Source: Hymenobacter ginkgonis | Lineage (GTDB): Bacteria > Bacteroidota > Bacteroidia > Cytophagales > Hymenobacteraceae | DNA length: 64,000 nt | Direction of reading: 5' to 3' | Assembly (NCBI RefSeq): GCF_009755225.1 | Contig: NZ_WQKZ01000003.1 | Span: 248,001 to 312,000, forward strand | Part shown: positions 1 through 8,621 of the stretch, in pieces | Layout of the letters: the number at the start of each line of letters is the position of its first letter | How positions within the stretch are numbered: position 1 is the stretch's first letter | Notes under the pieces: model-generated | The model's database searches: none | What the model saw: only the letters and a program-made list of their open reading frames with translations | What the model was told of the DNA's origin: nothing | Program-made: the position numbers and the translations under genes

Positions 1-443
1 TCGCCGTGCCACTTGGCATCGGCGTGGCTGGTATCAGCGGGGAAATCAAATGTGCCCTTGGCGTGCGCACCGTACAAGTCGCGCTGCCGGATGGTCTGGC
101 CATCGAGCTGGTCTATCCATTCGGGTGGGCGGTCGGCCGTGAGCACAAGCAGTGGTAGCTGCTGAAAGTACGCCTCCGCTACGGCCGGCGCGTAGTTGAG
201 GCCCGCCGTGCCGCTGGTGCACACCAGCGCCACCGGCCGCCGCGTAGCCTGCGCGATGCCCAGGCCGATAAACGCCGCTGCCCGCTCGTCGGGCACCACG
301 CGCAGCTTGCCGCGGTAGGCCGGGTGCCGCGCAAACGCCAGCGTGAGCGGCGCCGAGCGCGAACCCGGCGACAAAATGACGTCGGTAATCCCGTGTTGGG
401 CGCAAATTTCGGCGATGTTAAAAACGGCCTGGAGAGAATTCAT
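1..443 (-). CDS. menD: MenD, SEPHCHC synthase (partial, C-terminal part outside window)
   Basis: Thiamine-diphosphate enzyme that joins isochorismate and 2-oxoglutarate in menaquinone biosynthesis (cytoplasm). Reading the minus strand from ATG at 443 gives an open frame of 147 codons running off the window. It starts MNSLQAVFNIAEICAQHG, then has ILSPGSRSAPLTLAF, the MenD substrate/ThDP region, followed by VPDERAAAFIGLGIAQAT with the catalytic-type Glu, and CTSGTAGLNYAPAVAEAY. This matches the N-terminal domain of MenD closely. It lies downstream of menF on the same strand; a long hairpin repeat fills the 132-base gap. Only the N-terminal quarter or so is visible, so the rest of the enzyme cannot be judged. 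Confidence 0.95.
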   Translation of the reverse strand, partial: MNSLQAVFNIAEICAQHGITDVILSPGSRSAPLTLAFARHPAYRGKLRVVPDERAAAFIGLGIAQATRRPVALVCTSGTAGLNYAPAVAEAYFQQLPLLVLTADRPPEWIDQLDGQTIRQRDLYGAHAKGTFDFPADTSHADAKWHG

Positions 444-468
444 GGCGGATAGTGAAAAACCAGTTGGC

Positions 469-545
469 ATGCTGACGAGGGAAGCAGCTTGTTAGGATAT
501 AATAATCTGTACGCAAACCTGACAAGCTGCTTCCCTCGTCAGCAT
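469..545. repeat. Intergenic hairpin repeat, copy 1 (menF-menD gap)
   Basis: Two 28-base arms (469-496 and 518-545) are inverted copies with one mismatch, around a 21-base loop. The arm begins ATGCTGACGAGGGAAGCAGC, sharing the ATGCTGA...GAAGC core with the other hairpin copies in this window. It lies between two genes read in the same direction, so it could act as a transcript-stabilising or attenuating stem-loop within the men operon. It has no T-tract of a classical terminator. Confidence 0.85.
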
Positions 546-575
546 GACGTGCTTTTCCTGTGAGCAATGAGCTAA

Positions 576-1814
576 TTAGATGGCCAATACTGCCGCCACG
601 GTTTGCATTTTATACTCGGTTTCCTGCCACTCACGCGTCGGGTCTGAGTCTACGGTGAGGCCGGTGCCGGCGTATAGTATGGCCTCGGTGGTGCGCACTT
701 GCAGGCAGCGCAGGTTCACAAACAAACGCGAAACACCCGGCGCCCCCACGTTTACGGGCCCTAGAAAGCCGCTGTAGTAAGCGCGGTCGTAGCCTTCGTA
801 GCGCTGCAAAAATGCTAGAGCGGCTGCCTTGGGCATGCCGCCCACGGCAGAGGTAGGGTGCAGTAAGCGGAGCATATCGGTGCCCAAGGAGGAGGGGAAG
901 GGGACGTTTTTCAAGTCCACTTCAAAGTCGGTGCGCAGGTGCAGCAGCTGCCCAGCCACCACGGTGCGCGGCCCGGTTTCTTGGTATTCGCGCAGGCGCA
1001 ACTGCTTGAAACAACTCACGATGTAGCGCGCTACCAGGGCTTGTTCCTCAATCTCCTTTTGCCGCCAGATGGCATCTTGCGGTAGCCGGCCCGGCACCAA
1101 CGGCTGGGTGGCCGCCAGGGCCATGGTGTGAAACTGCCCATCGGCCGTGACTTCGGCCAGCACTTCGGGCGAGGCGCCCAACCAAGTGCCTACCCCCGGC
1201 ACGCTCACCAACGACACAAACGCCCGCTCGTAGCGGGCACTCAGCTCGGCGAAGGCCACCAGCGGGTCAAAACCAGGGGGTAGGGGCAGGCGCGCGGCGC
1301 GCGAGCTCACGACTTTCACCACCTCCTTGGCCTTAATGGCGGCCACACCGGTGCGCACCAACTGGGTGTATTCGGCCTCGGTAGCGGCAGGCGGGGCGGG
1401 CTGCCCACCGTGGTGCCAGGCCAGCTCGGGCAGGGGGGGTAGGGCCAGCCACGCCGTAAGCGCCGGTACCAAGTCGCGGGCAGCGGGCGATACCACCACC
1501 GCGTCGGGCCGAGCCACATCAAACTGCACATCGGCGGGCAAAAAAAGCGCCGGGTTGTGGTCAGAGTCGCGAAAAGGAAAGAAGGCAAAGCCCGCCGGCG
1601 CTTGGCCATCGAGGGCAGGGGGTAGGCCCGTGTACGTGGCCTCCAGCGAGCGGGCCACCAGCAGGCGCGGGTGCGCGGCGCCCGGCTCGCGCCAGATGGC
1701 CAGTGGCCGGCTCGTGCGCAGCGCGCCTGCCGCCAAGTGGCGCAGTCGGGCCTGGGCGTCGAGGCCAGCTGCCGCGGTGGGCCAAAGTAGCTGGCGAGGT
1801 TCGAGAACCGGCAT
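576..1814 (-). CDS. menF: Isochorismate synthase (MenF/EntC family)
   Basis: Chorismate-binding enzyme that converts chorismate to isochorismate, the first committed step of menaquinone synthesis. The 412-residue length fits the family. Family signatures are in the C-terminal half: ALAATQP, LLHPTSAVGGMPK, YSGFLGPV and LYAGTGLTVDSDP followed by REWQETE, which includes the Mg-binding glutamate segment. The ATG at 1814 overlaps the TGA of the upstream thioesterase gene (1814-1816), which implies translational coupling. With menD immediately downstream this reads as a menI-like/menF/menD operon. A role in siderophore synthesis is the usual alternative for EntC-type enzymes, but the neighbours favour menaquinone. 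Confidence 0.93.
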   Translation of the reverse strand: MPVLEPRQLLWPTAAAGLDAQARLRHLAAGALRTSRPLAIWREPGAAHPRLLVARSLEATYTGLPPALDGQAPAGFAFFPFRDSDHNPALFLPADVQFDVARPDAVVVSPAARDLVPALTAWLALPPLPELAWHHGGQPAPPAATEAEYTQLVRTGVAAIKAKEVVKVVSSRAARLPLPPGFDPLVAFAELSARYERAFVSLVSVPGVGTWLGASPEVLAEVTADGQFHTMALAATQPLVPGRLPQDAIWRQKEIEEQALVARYIVSCFKQLRLREYQETGPRTVVAGQLLHLRTDFEVDLKNVPFPSSLGTDMLRLLHPTSAVGGMPKAAALAFLQRYEGYDRAYYSGFLGPVNVGAPGVSRLFVNLRCLQVRTTEAILYAGTGLTVDSDPTREWQETEYKMQTVAAVLAI

Positions 1815-2248
1815 CAGGCTGCTTTTTCCTGGGTAGCCGGCAGGTCAATCACGGCCATCGTGATGCGGCTGATGCAGACGAGGGCGCCCGTTTCTTCGTG
1901 CGTAATGCGAATTTCCCACACCTGCGTGGTGCGGCCCACATGCAGCGCCGTGGCCCGGCCCCGCACCCAGCCTGCCCGCACGCCCTTGATGTGGTTGGCG
2001 TTGATTTCGAGGCCCACGCAGGCCTGCTTGGTCACGTCGATGCGGGTAGCCGCGCCAATGCTGCCTAGGGTTTCGGCCAGCGCCACCGAGGCGCCACCGT
2101 GCAGCAGGCCCATGGGTTGGTGCGTGCGCCCATCAACGGGCATGCGGCCTTCGAGGTACTCGGGGGTAAGCGCGGTAAGCTCAATGCCCAGCGTGTCGGC
2201 CAGGGTAGGGCGGTGGGCCACCCAAGTTTTTACGTCGTCCAGCGTCAC
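1814..2248 (-). CDS. menI: Hotdog-fold acyl-CoA thioesterase, probable DHNA-CoA thioesterase
   Basis: A PaaI/MenI-like hotdog thioesterase of 144 residues, the normal size for one hotdog domain. The catalytic segment is visible as HQPMGLLHGGASVALAETLGSIGAA (the HGG motif and downstream acidic residue of this family), followed by ACVGLEINANHIKGVRAGWVRGRA. MenI enzymes release 1,4-dihydroxy-2-naphthoate from its CoA ester. The neighbouring menF and menD support that specific role, but sequence alone only fixes the family. The start is GTG at 2248; no nearby in-frame ATG exists. The stop overlaps the menF start as TGATG. A TAGCTTTG box on the minus strand at 2346-2353 is a plausible promoter for the operon. 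Confidence 0.85.
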   Translation of the reverse strand: MTLDDVKTWVAHRPTLADTLGIELTALTPEYLEGRMPVDGRTHQPMGLLHGGASVALAETLGSIGAATRIDVTKQACVGLEINANHIKGVRAGWVRGRATALHVGRTTQVWEIRITHEETGALVCISRITMAVIDLPATQEKAA

Positions 2249-2345
2249 GGAATCACAGATTTAAGCGAAATTGACAACTGGCCGGTGCCCGGCGGCGGGC
2301 CAGTCGTCGCTTTCTTTACCAAGGAAGCGTTCCTTTGTTTCGCTG

Positions 2346-2353
2346 CAAAGCTA
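2346..2353 (-). promoter_or_regulatory. Candidate TAnnTTTG box for the men operon
   Basis: Minus-strand TAGCTTTG, about 97 bases upstream of the GTG of the thioesterase gene. It matches the Bacteroidota -7 consensus TAnnTTTG. No convincing -33 TTTG was seen, so this is a moderate call. Confidence 0.4.
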
Positions 2354-2480
2354 CTCGGCGCCGCGGTGCCCATGGCCCCATCGGGCTTGCCAACCTAAAA
2401 ACCAGCAATTTCTTCATTCCAGGCAGCTTGGCAGCCCAGCCATTCTACCTTCGAGGCATCCGTCCCCTTCGTTTTACTTC

Positions 2481-3092
2481 GTGATTCAGCTCTACCTACT
2501 TCGCCACGGCCAAACCGATTTCAACGTGCAAGGCATTGTGCAGGGCAGTGGCGTCAACTCTAGCCTCAATGACAAAGGCCGCCAGCAGGCCGAGCGGTTT
2601 TGGGCCGCCTACCAGCACGTGCCATTTGCCCGCGTCTACACCTCCGAGCTGCGGCGCACGCAGCAATCGGTGCAGCATTTTATCGATAAAGGCATTCCGC
2701 ACGAGCACTACGCCGCCCTCAACGAAATCAGCTGGGGCACGCGCGAGGGCACCCGCATCACGCCCCAGGAAGACGCCGAGTACGCCCAAACACTGGCCCA
2801 GTGGGCCGCCGGCAACCCCCACGCCCGCCTGCCGGGCGGCGAAAGCCCAGCCGAGGTAGCGGCCCGCCAGCGCCCCTTTATCGAGCTGCTGCAAAGCCGT
2901 CCGCACGACGAAATTGTGCTCGTTTGCCTGCACGGCCGGGCCCTGCGCGTGCTGCTTTGCCAGCTGCTGGGCTACCCCCTCAGCTGCATGGATGGCTTCG
3001 AGCACCACAACCTCGGCTTATACAAGCTTCACTATACTGGTTCGCTTTACACGATTCGCAATTTTTTGGATGTAAGCCACTTATCTTCGTAA
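2481..3092 (+). CDS. Histidine phosphatase family protein (phosphoglycerate mutase-like)
   Basis: A 203-residue phosphohistidine-dependent phosphatase. The signature LYLLRHGQTDFN sits at residues 4-15 with His9 as the nucleophile; the acid/base region is LNEISWGTREG and the second catalytic His is in VCLHGRALRVLL. The open frame extends 70 codons further upstream, but that part is low-quality sequence without family similarity. The family normally starts a few residues before RHG, so I chose GTG at 2481. The physiological substrate cannot be told; CobC-type and generic sugar-phosphate phosphatases are alternatives. It stands alone between the divergent men operon and the E2 gene. Confidence 0.85.
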   Translation: MIQLYLLRHGQTDFNVQGIVQGSGVNSSLNDKGRQQAERFWAAYQHVPFARVYTSELRRTQQSVQHFIDKGIPHEHYAALNEISWGTREGTRITPQEDAEYAQTLAQWAAGNPHARLPGGESPAEVAARQRPFIELLQSRPHDEIVLVCLHGRALRVLLCQLLGYPLSCMDGFEHHNLGLYKLHYTGSLYTIRNFLDVSHLSS

Positions 3093-3233
3093 AAAGGGCC
3101 GCCGTAACCAGCAATAAGCTGGCTTACTTAGGTCCGCCAAAATTTGCTGGCCCCCCGGCTGGCGTTGGCGCCAATTTTCGCCCTAATTTTGGCCTTCTCA
3201 ACTCCGATAGCAACCGCGCAGCCCAGACCCATC

Positions 3234-4970
3234 ATGGCCGTAGTAATTAAGATGCCCAAAATGAGCGACACGATGACCGAAGGTGTCATCGCGGCCTGGC
3301 TCAAAAAAGTAGGTGACAAAGTAAAATCCGGCGACGTGCTGGCTGAAGTCGAAACCGACAAAGCCACCATGGAGCTCGAAAACTACGACGATGGCACCCT
3401 GCTCTACATCGGTCCCAAAGAAGGCGAAGCCGTCGCCGTCGATGGCGTGCTGGCCGTAGTCGGCAACGAGGGCGAAGACTTCGCCAGCTTGCTGGGTGGC
3501 CAAAGCGGTGGTGCCGCGCCGCAAGTGGTTGCTGCTCCGGCGCCAGCAGCTCCTGCCCCCGCCCCAACGCCCGCTCCGGCGGCTGCCCCTACCCCCGCGC
3601 CAGCCGCCCAGGCTGCACCGGCACCCAGCGCCCCCGCCGCGCCCGCCAACGGCAAGAAAGCCACCGTGGTGCGCATGCCCAAAATGAGCGACACCATGAC
3701 CGAGGGCACCATCGCGGCCTGGCTCAAAAAGGTGGGTGACAAAGTAAAATCCGGCGACGTGCTGGCCGAAGTCGAAACCGACAAAGCCACCATGGAGCTC
3801 GAAAATTACGAAGACGGTATTTTGCTCTACACCGGCCCCAAGGAAGGTGAAGCCGTTGCCGTCGATGGCGTACTAGCTATTATCGGCGAAGAAGGCGCTG
3901 ACATTCAGGCTTTGCTGAATGGCGGCAGTAGTGGCGCAGCCCCCGCCGCCGCGGCTCCGGCCGAGACGGCCGCCCCGGCCGCCGTTGCCCCTACCCCCGC
4001 TGCGGCTGCCGAGCCTGCCAGCACGGGCCGCCTGCTTGCCTCGCCGCTCGCCAAGAGCATCGCCAAGGATAAAGGTCTCGACCTGCGCCAGATAAAAGGC
4101 ACCGGCGAGAACGGCCGCATCGTGTCGCGCGACTTGCAAAACGCCCAGCCGGCTACCGTAGCCGCCCCTGCTGCTGCGCCGGCCGCTACCCCCGCGCCGG
4201 CCCCGAACGAGTACATCCAGGCCGCGCTGCCCGAGCAGGCCGCGGCCAAGCCCGCCGCTACTCCGGCCCCCGCGCCGGCCGCTGCCGAAGGCACCTACAC
4301 CGACACACCCGTGTCGCAGATGCGCAAGGTGATTGCCAAGCGCTTGTCTGAGAGCCTGTTCACGGCGCCGCATTTCTATCTCACGATGGAAATTCTGATG
4401 GACAAAGCGATGGAAACTCGCGTGAAACTCAACGAGCTGTCGCCGGTGAAGCTGTCGTTCAACGACATGGTTATCAAGGCGTCGGCCGTAGCGCTGCGTC
4501 AGCACCCGGCCATCAACTCGTCGTGGCTCGGCGACCGTATTCGTCAAAACAAGGTGGTGAACATCGGCGTGGCCGTGGCCGTGGACGAAGGCCTGCTGGT
4601 ACCCGTTATCCGCAATGCCGACGGCAAGGGCATGTCGCAGATTGCCACTGAGGTAAAAGAATTGGCTGGTAAGGCCAAGAGCAAGAAGCTGCAGCCAGCC
4701 GAGTGGGAGGGTAGCACCTTCACCATTTCCAACCTGGGCATGTTTGGCATCGACGAATTCACCGCCATCATCAACCCGCCGGATGCCTGCATCCTGGCCG
4801 TGGGCGGCATCAAGCAAACCGCCGTGGTGAAAAATGGCGAACTGGCCATCGGCAACATCATGAAGGTGACGCTAAGCTGCGACCACCGCGTGGTAGACGG
4901 CGCTACGGGCGCAGCCTTCCTGCAAACGCTGAAAGGCCTGTTGGAAGACCCCATGCGTATGCTCATCTGA
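3234..4970 (+). CDS. pdhC: Pyruvate dehydrogenase complex E2, dihydrolipoamide acetyltransferase
   Basis: Core E2 subunit that transfers acetyl groups from lipoyl-lysine to CoA. From ATG at 3234 the protein has 578 residues: lipoyl domain 1 (about 1-80, EVETDKAT with Lys43), an Ala/Pro-rich linker, lipoyl domain 2 (about 143-222, Lys184), a second linker, the peripheral-subunit-binding domain (about 267-302, LASPLAKSIAKDKGLDL), another linker and the catalytic domain (about 355-578) with DHRVVDGA, His551 and Asp555. The upstream in-frame extension to 3144 looks like linker noise. Subunits E1 and E3 are not in the window. The two lipoyl domains are nearly identical even at DNA level. Other 2-oxoacid E2 subunits are a weaker alternative. 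A strong terminator follows. Confidence 0.95.
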   Translation: MAVVIKMPKMSDTMTEGVIAAWLKKVGDKVKSGDVLAEVETDKATMELENYDDGTLLYIGPKEGEAVAVDGVLAVVGNEGEDFASLLGGQSGGAAPQVVAAPAPAAPAPAPTPAPAAAPTPAPAAQAAPAPSAPAAPANGKKATVVRMPKMSDTMTEGTIAAWLKKVGDKVKSGDVLAEVETDKATMELENYEDGILLYTGPKEGEAVAVDGVLAIIGEEGADIQALLNGGSSGAAPAAAAPAETAAPAAVAPTPAAAAEPASTGRLLASPLAKSIAKDKGLDLRQIKGTGENGRIVSRDLQNAQPATVAAPAAAPAATPAPAPNEYIQAALPEQAAAKPAATPAPAPAAAEGTYTDTPVSQMRKVIAKRLSESLFTAPHFYLTMEILMDKAMETRVKLNELSPVKLSFNDMVIKASAVALRQHPAINSSWLGDRIRQNKVVNIGVAVAVDEGLLVPVIRNADGKGMSQIATEVKELAGKAKSKKLQPAEWEGSTFTISNLGMFGIDEFTAIINPPDACILAVGGIKQTAVVKNGELAIGNIMKVTLSCDHRVVDGATGAAFLQTLKGLLEDPMRMLI

Positions 4971-5012
4971 GGCCTTAATTAGCCTTTGGTAGTATAGTTT
5001 TTGATTGACCCT

Positions 5013-5050
5013 ATAAAAAACCAGCCCTGCCAGGCTGGTTTTTTGTTTTT
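5013..5050 (+). terminator. Rho-independent terminator after pdhC
   Basis: Stem AACCAGCC (5019-5026) / GGCTGGTT (5033-5040) with a 6-base loop, preceded by an A-run and followed by TTTTTTGTTTTT. Confidence 0.92.
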
Positions 5051-5095
5051 ATTCTAAATCTGACCCCTAATCAGAAGGTCATTTAGCTACGAGTG

Positions 5096-5103
5096 TATAT
5101 TTG
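5096..5103 (+). promoter_or_regulatory. TAnnTTTG box upstream of the TonB-dependent receptor
   Basis: TATATTTG, 34 bases before the chosen ATG at 5138 and just after the pdhC terminator. It matches the Bacteroidota -7 element. Confidence 0.6.
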
Positions 5104-5137
5104 CCCGACACCCCAAAAACACTTATACACCGGCACT

Positions 5138-7720
5138 ATGAAGCACAGCTTACTGATTTTGCCACTACTGGTAACGAGTAGTGTAGTATGCGCCCAAACC
5201 CGAACGCTGACGGGCCAAGTGCTGGACGCCGACGGCCGCCCCGTAATTGGAGCTACGGTTGTGGAGAAAGGCACCAACAACGGCACGGGCACGGATGGCG
5301 CCGGCCGCTTTGTGCTGCGGGCGCGCACCGCTCAGCCCCGGCTGGTGGTGAGCGCGCTGGGCTACGCCGGCCAGGAGGTGAGCGCTGGCGACGGGCCTAT
5401 TGCCGTGCGCTTGGCCACGGGCAATACCGCCCTCGAAGATGTGCAGGTGGTAGGCTCGCGCAGCCTCAACCGCACCGTAACTGATTCGCCCTCACCCGTT
5501 GATATCATCGACGTGCGCGAGGTGACGGCTAAGACGGGCCAACTCGATGTAAACCAACTGCTGCAATTTGTGGCGCCCTCTTTCAACTCGAACCGCCAAA
5601 CGGGCGCCGATGGCGCCGACCACGTAGACCCCGCCACGCTGCGGGGCCTGGGCCCCGACCAAACGCTGGTACTCGTGAATGGCAAGCGCTGGCACCAATC
5701 GTCGCTAGTAAACCTGTTTGGCTCGCGGGGCCGCGGCAACACGGGCACCGACTTGAATACGATTCCGGCCGCCAGCATCGAGCGGATTGAGATTTTGCGC
5801 GATGGTGCATCGGCCCAGTATGGCTCCGATGCCATTGCCGGCGTCATCAATATCGTGCTCAAAACCAGTACTAAGGAGCTGACGGCCAACGCCAACTACG
5901 GCGCCTACACCGCCAAGTATCGTTTCGATGATAAGAATTTTGACGGCGGCAACTTCAACGTAAATGCCAACTACGGCGTGGCCGTGGGCAAGGGTGGCTT
6001 CGTCAACCTCACGGCCGATTACAACCAGCGCGAGCATACCCAGCGGGCCAACGTGCCCAATACGGAAGGTATTCAGCGCCGCGAATACGGCGACCCCAAG
6101 GCCCTCAATACCTCGGCTTACCTCAACAGTAAGCTGCCGATAAGCGAGAATATTTACGCCTACGTATTTGGCGGCATCAACGTGCGCAAAGGCGATGCCT
6201 ATGCCTACACGCGGTTTCCGACGGTAACGGACGCCAATGGCAATACCATTCCGAACCCGCGCAGCAACGCGGTGCTGTATCCCAATGGCTTCGACCCCAT
6301 CATCAGCAGCAGCATTTTCGACGGGCAGGGGGTAGCGGGCGTGCGCGGAAATTTTGGGGGCTGGGACGTGGATTTGAGCAATGGCTTCGGCTCGAATCGC
6401 TTTCACTACGGCGTGCGCAATTCGCTGAATGCAACCCTAGGTGCTACCTCGCCCACGAGCTTCGATGCGGGCGGCTTCCAGTTGCAGCAAGATGTGGTAG
6501 ACCTCAACATCAGCCACAATTACAAGACTGTGTTGCAGGGCCTGAACGTAGCCTTTGGTAGCGAATACCGCCGCGAATGGTACTCCCTTTTTGCCGGCGA
6601 AGCAGCTTCCTACACCAACTACGCGCCGGGCTCGGGGATAGCGGGCGGTGCCCAGGGGTTTCCTGGTTTCCAGCCGCGCAACGAAGTGAAGGCCAGCCGC
6701 AACAACGTGGGCGTGTACGCCGACGCCGAACTCGACGTGACCAAGGCTTGGCTGGTAGAGGGCGCCGTGCGCTACGAGCACTACACCGACTTTGGCAGCA
6801 ACGTAACCGGCAAGGTGGCCACTCGCCTCAAACTGAGCGACAACTTCTCGTTGCGCGGCACGCTGAGTACGGGCTTCCGGGCACCTTCGCTGGCACAAAT
6901 TAATTTTAATACGGTGTTTACCAACGTAGTAGGGGGTAAGCCGATTGATATTTTGCTTGACCGCAACGATGGCCCGGTGTCGCGAGCGGTGGGCATTCCG
7001 GCCCTCACGCAGGAGCGCTCTAAGTCGGCGAGCGTGGGCTTTACGGGCCGGGCGGGCTCGATTTTGAGCTTTACGGTGGATGGCTACTACATCCACATCA
7101 AGGACCGCATTGTGCTCACGGGCACGTTCGACCAGAGCGATAATGTCATTGGCTCGACCCTGGCTGGCTTGAACGTGGGCCAGGCCCAGTTCTTTGCCAA
7201 CGCCGCCTCAACTACCACCTGGGGCCTCGACGCTGTGGTGGCCAACACGATAGGGGTAGGCAGCGGCCGCCTCACCACCACGCTGGCCGCCAACCTCAAC
7301 CGCTTGCTGGTCACGGATGTAAAGACTACCCCCGGCCTCGCAGGTAAGGAGGATGTATTCTTTGGCCAGCGCGAGCAAGCGTTTGTAAAAGCCTCGGCGC
7401 CACCTTATAAAATCAACCTGACCTTTGATTATAACCTGGGGCGCTTCGGAGCGCTGGTGCGGTTTGTGGAGTTTGGCGGCGTGAAGCTATACGACTACAA
7501 CGAGGACCTTAACGACTACGGCCACCGCCTCACCACCGACGTGGCCCTGAGCTACGCCCTTACCAACCAGCTGCGCTTGTCGCTGGGCAGCTCCAATCTG
7601 TTCAACAAGTACCCGACCTTCTTCAATCCCCAGGCCACCGAAACCGGCGGCGCCTGGGACCCCGTGCAGATGGGCAGCAATGGCCGCTTCCTTTTTGCGA
7701 AGCTGCAAGCCCGCTTTTAG
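5138..7720 (+). CDS. TonB-dependent outer-membrane receptor with CarboxypepD-regulatory-like domain
   Basis: An 860-residue outer-membrane transporter. A signal peptide (MKHSLLILPLLVTSSVVCAQ) is followed by a CarboxypepD_reg-like domain (about 22-105, TLTGQVLDADGRPVIGATVVEKGTNNG), a plug domain (IERIEILRDGASAQYGSDAIAGVINIVLK) and a beta-barrel ending in an aromatic residue (FAKLQARF). The start at 5138 is chosen because the signal peptide begins there. There is no SusD partner, so this is not a SusCD pair; the ligand (siderophore, vitamin, peptide or sugar) cannot be told. The gene appears monocistronic, flanked by a terminator upstream and a hairpin repeat downstream. Confidence 0.93.
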   Translation: MKHSLLILPLLVTSSVVCAQTRTLTGQVLDADGRPVIGATVVEKGTNNGTGTDGAGRFVLRARTAQPRLVVSALGYAGQEVSAGDGPIAVRLATGNTALEDVQVVGSRSLNRTVTDSPSPVDIIDVREVTAKTGQLDVNQLLQFVAPSFNSNRQTGADGADHVDPATLRGLGPDQTLVLVNGKRWHQSSLVNLFGSRGRGNTGTDLNTIPAASIERIEILRDGASAQYGSDAIAGVINIVLKTSTKELTANANYGAYTAKYRFDDKNFDGGNFNVNANYGVAVGKGGFVNLTADYNQREHTQRANVPNTEGIQRREYGDPKALNTSAYLNSKLPISENIYAYVFGGINVRKGDAYAYTRFPTVTDANGNTIPNPRSNAVLYPNGFDPIISSSIFDGQGVAGVRGNFGGWDVDLSNGFGSNRFHYGVRNSLNATLGATSPTSFDAGGFQLQQDVVDLNISHNYKTVLQGLNVAFGSEYRREWYSLFAGEAASYTNYAPGSGIAGGAQGFPGFQPRNEVKASRNNVGVYADAELDVTKAWLVEGAVRYEHYTDFGSNVTGKVATRLKLSDNFSLRGTLSTGFRAPSLAQINFNTVFTNVVGGKPIDILLDRNDGPVSRAVGIPALTQERSKSASVGFTGRAGSILSFTVDGYYIHIKDRIVLTGTFDQSDNVIGSTLAGLNVGQAQFFANAASTTTWGLDAVVANTIGVGSGRLTTTLAANLNRLLVTDVKTTPGLAGKEDVFFGQREQAFVKASAPPYKINLTFDYNLGRFGALVRFVEFGGVKLYDYNEDLNDYGHRLTTDVALSYALTNQLRLSLGSSNLFNKYPTFFNPQATETGGAWDPVQMGSNGRFLFAKLQARF

Positions 7721-7758
7721 AGGGGGTAGGGGCTGCCCTGCCGCCAGGGCCTAAAAAT

Positions 7759-7862
7759 AGAACGTCATGCGGAGCCTTGGTGCAGCATCTCGCCCACGCC
7801 GGTAGGATTAGGAATTCCAACGGCCCAGGCAAGATGCTGCACCGCGCTCAGCATGACGTTCT
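7759..7862. repeat. Intergenic hairpin repeat, copy 2
   Basis: Imperfect inverted arms at 7759-7790 and 7831-7862. Both ends read AGAACGTCATGC from outside inward, and the inner parts read GTGCAGCATCT. It lies between the TonB receptor and hslV and shares the AACGTCATGC core with copies at 21.75, 29.2 and 38.5 kb. Confidence 0.85.
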
Positions 7863-7920
7863 TATGCTTTAGAAGCAAGTCTTTCTAGCGCTCGCTCGGC
7901 ACCGGTGGGGTAGGGGGTTG

Positions 7921-7928
7921 TATTTTTG
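7921..7928 (+). promoter_or_regulatory. TAnnTTTG box, 4 bases before the hslV start
   Basis: TATTTTTG ends at 7928 and the ATG of hslV begins at 7933. In Bacteroidota the transcript usually starts a few bases after this box, so the mRNA would begin at or almost at the start codon (leaderless). Confidence 0.6.
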
Positions 7929-7932
7929 CGTC

Positions 7933-8475
7933 ATGCTACCAAAAATTCGCTCCACGACCGTGCTCGGCGTGCGCCACAACGGCCAGATTGCCCTCGGGGC
8001 CGATGGCCAGGCCACCATGGATAAGCACGTAGCCAAAAACAACGTGCGCAAAGTGCGCCAGCTAAACGACGGCAAAGTTGTGACTGGTTTTGCCGGCTCT
8101 ACTGCCGACGCTTTTATGCTGCTCGACCGCTTCGAGGAAAAGCTCGGCGCGTACGGAAACAACCTCAAGCGCGCGGCCATTGAACTGGCCAAGGATTGGC
8201 GCAAAGACCAGTACCTGCGTAAGTTAGAAGCCATGATGGTCGTTGCCGATAAGGACGAGCTACTTATCATTAGCGGCACCGGCGACGTGCTGGAGCCCGA
8301 CTCCGACGTGGCTGCCATTGGCAGTGGCGCCATGTATGCACAGGCCGCCGCGCTGGCGCTTAAGAAGCACGCGCCGCACCTCACCGCCCGCCAAATGGTG
8401 GAAGATGCCCTGCACATCGCCGCCGACATCTGCATTTACACCAACCATAATCTGATTATTGCCGAGCCGGCGTAA
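7933..8475 (+). CDS. hslV: HslV, proteasome-like peptidase subunit of HslUV
   Basis: Threonine protease of the HslUV (ClpYQ) ATP-dependent complex in the cytoplasm; 180 residues. After a short N-terminal extension the mature part begins at TTVLGVRHNGQIALGADGQATM, aligning with the catalytic Thr1 of HslV (here Thr8). GFAGSTADAFMLLDRFEEKL, ELAKDWRKDQYLRKLEA, AIGSGAMYAQAAALAL and ADICIYTNH are all typical. ATG at 7933 is preferred over the in-frame TTG at 7918 because a promoter box lies between them. HslU is not in the window, unlike the adjacent hslVU of many bacteria. Flanked on both sides by intergenic hairpins. Confidence 0.95.
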   Translation: MLPKIRSTTVLGVRHNGQIALGADGQATMDKHVAKNNVRKVRQLNDGKVVTGFAGSTADAFMLLDRFEEKLGAYGNNLKRAAIELAKDWRKDQYLRKLEAMMVVADKDELLIISGTGDVLEPDSDVAAIGSGAMYAQAAALALKKHAPHLTARQMVEDALHIAADICIYTNHNLIIAEPA

Positions 8476-8498
8476 TCCCTTTTCCGTTCTTCCCGTTT

Positions 8499-8586
8499 GT
8501 CATGGCGAGCGCAGCGCAGCAAGCGCACCAGAACGAGTCGTTCAGGCTTCGTTTTGGTGCACTTGCTGCGCTGCACTCGCCATGAC
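8499..8586. repeat. Intergenic hairpin, second sequence type (GTCATGGCGAG)
   Basis: Arms at 8499-8540 and 8549-8586 pair imperfectly; both outer ends read TGTCATGGCGAG and both contain GCAGCGCAGCAAG followed by GCACCA. Its sequence differs from the AACGTCATGCTGAG family, but size and position (gene-to-gene gap, hslV to the deoxyhypusine synthase-like gene) are the same. Confidence 0.8.
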
Positions 8587-8621
8587 AACTGATTTTAAAG
8601 GGCCAAATACCCACCCATTCC

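Noticed and set aside
46..405. 119-residue frame overlapping menD
   Set aside because: Out of frame with the MenD motifs; the MenD reading explains the same DNA fully.
2271..2480. N-terminal extension of the histidine phosphatase to 2271
   Set aside because: The extra 70 residues are Pro/Ser/Arg-rich without family similarity, and RHG normally lies within about ten residues of the start.
3873..4817. Long Gly/Arg-rich open frame antisense to pdhC (314 residues)
   Set aside because: It mirrors the Ala/Pro-rich linkers of a certain gene; high GC removes stop codons. No start context or family similarity.
5138..7720. SusCD-type polysaccharide utilisation locus
   Set aside because: No SusD gene or glycoside hydrolase is adjacent; only a single TonB receptor.
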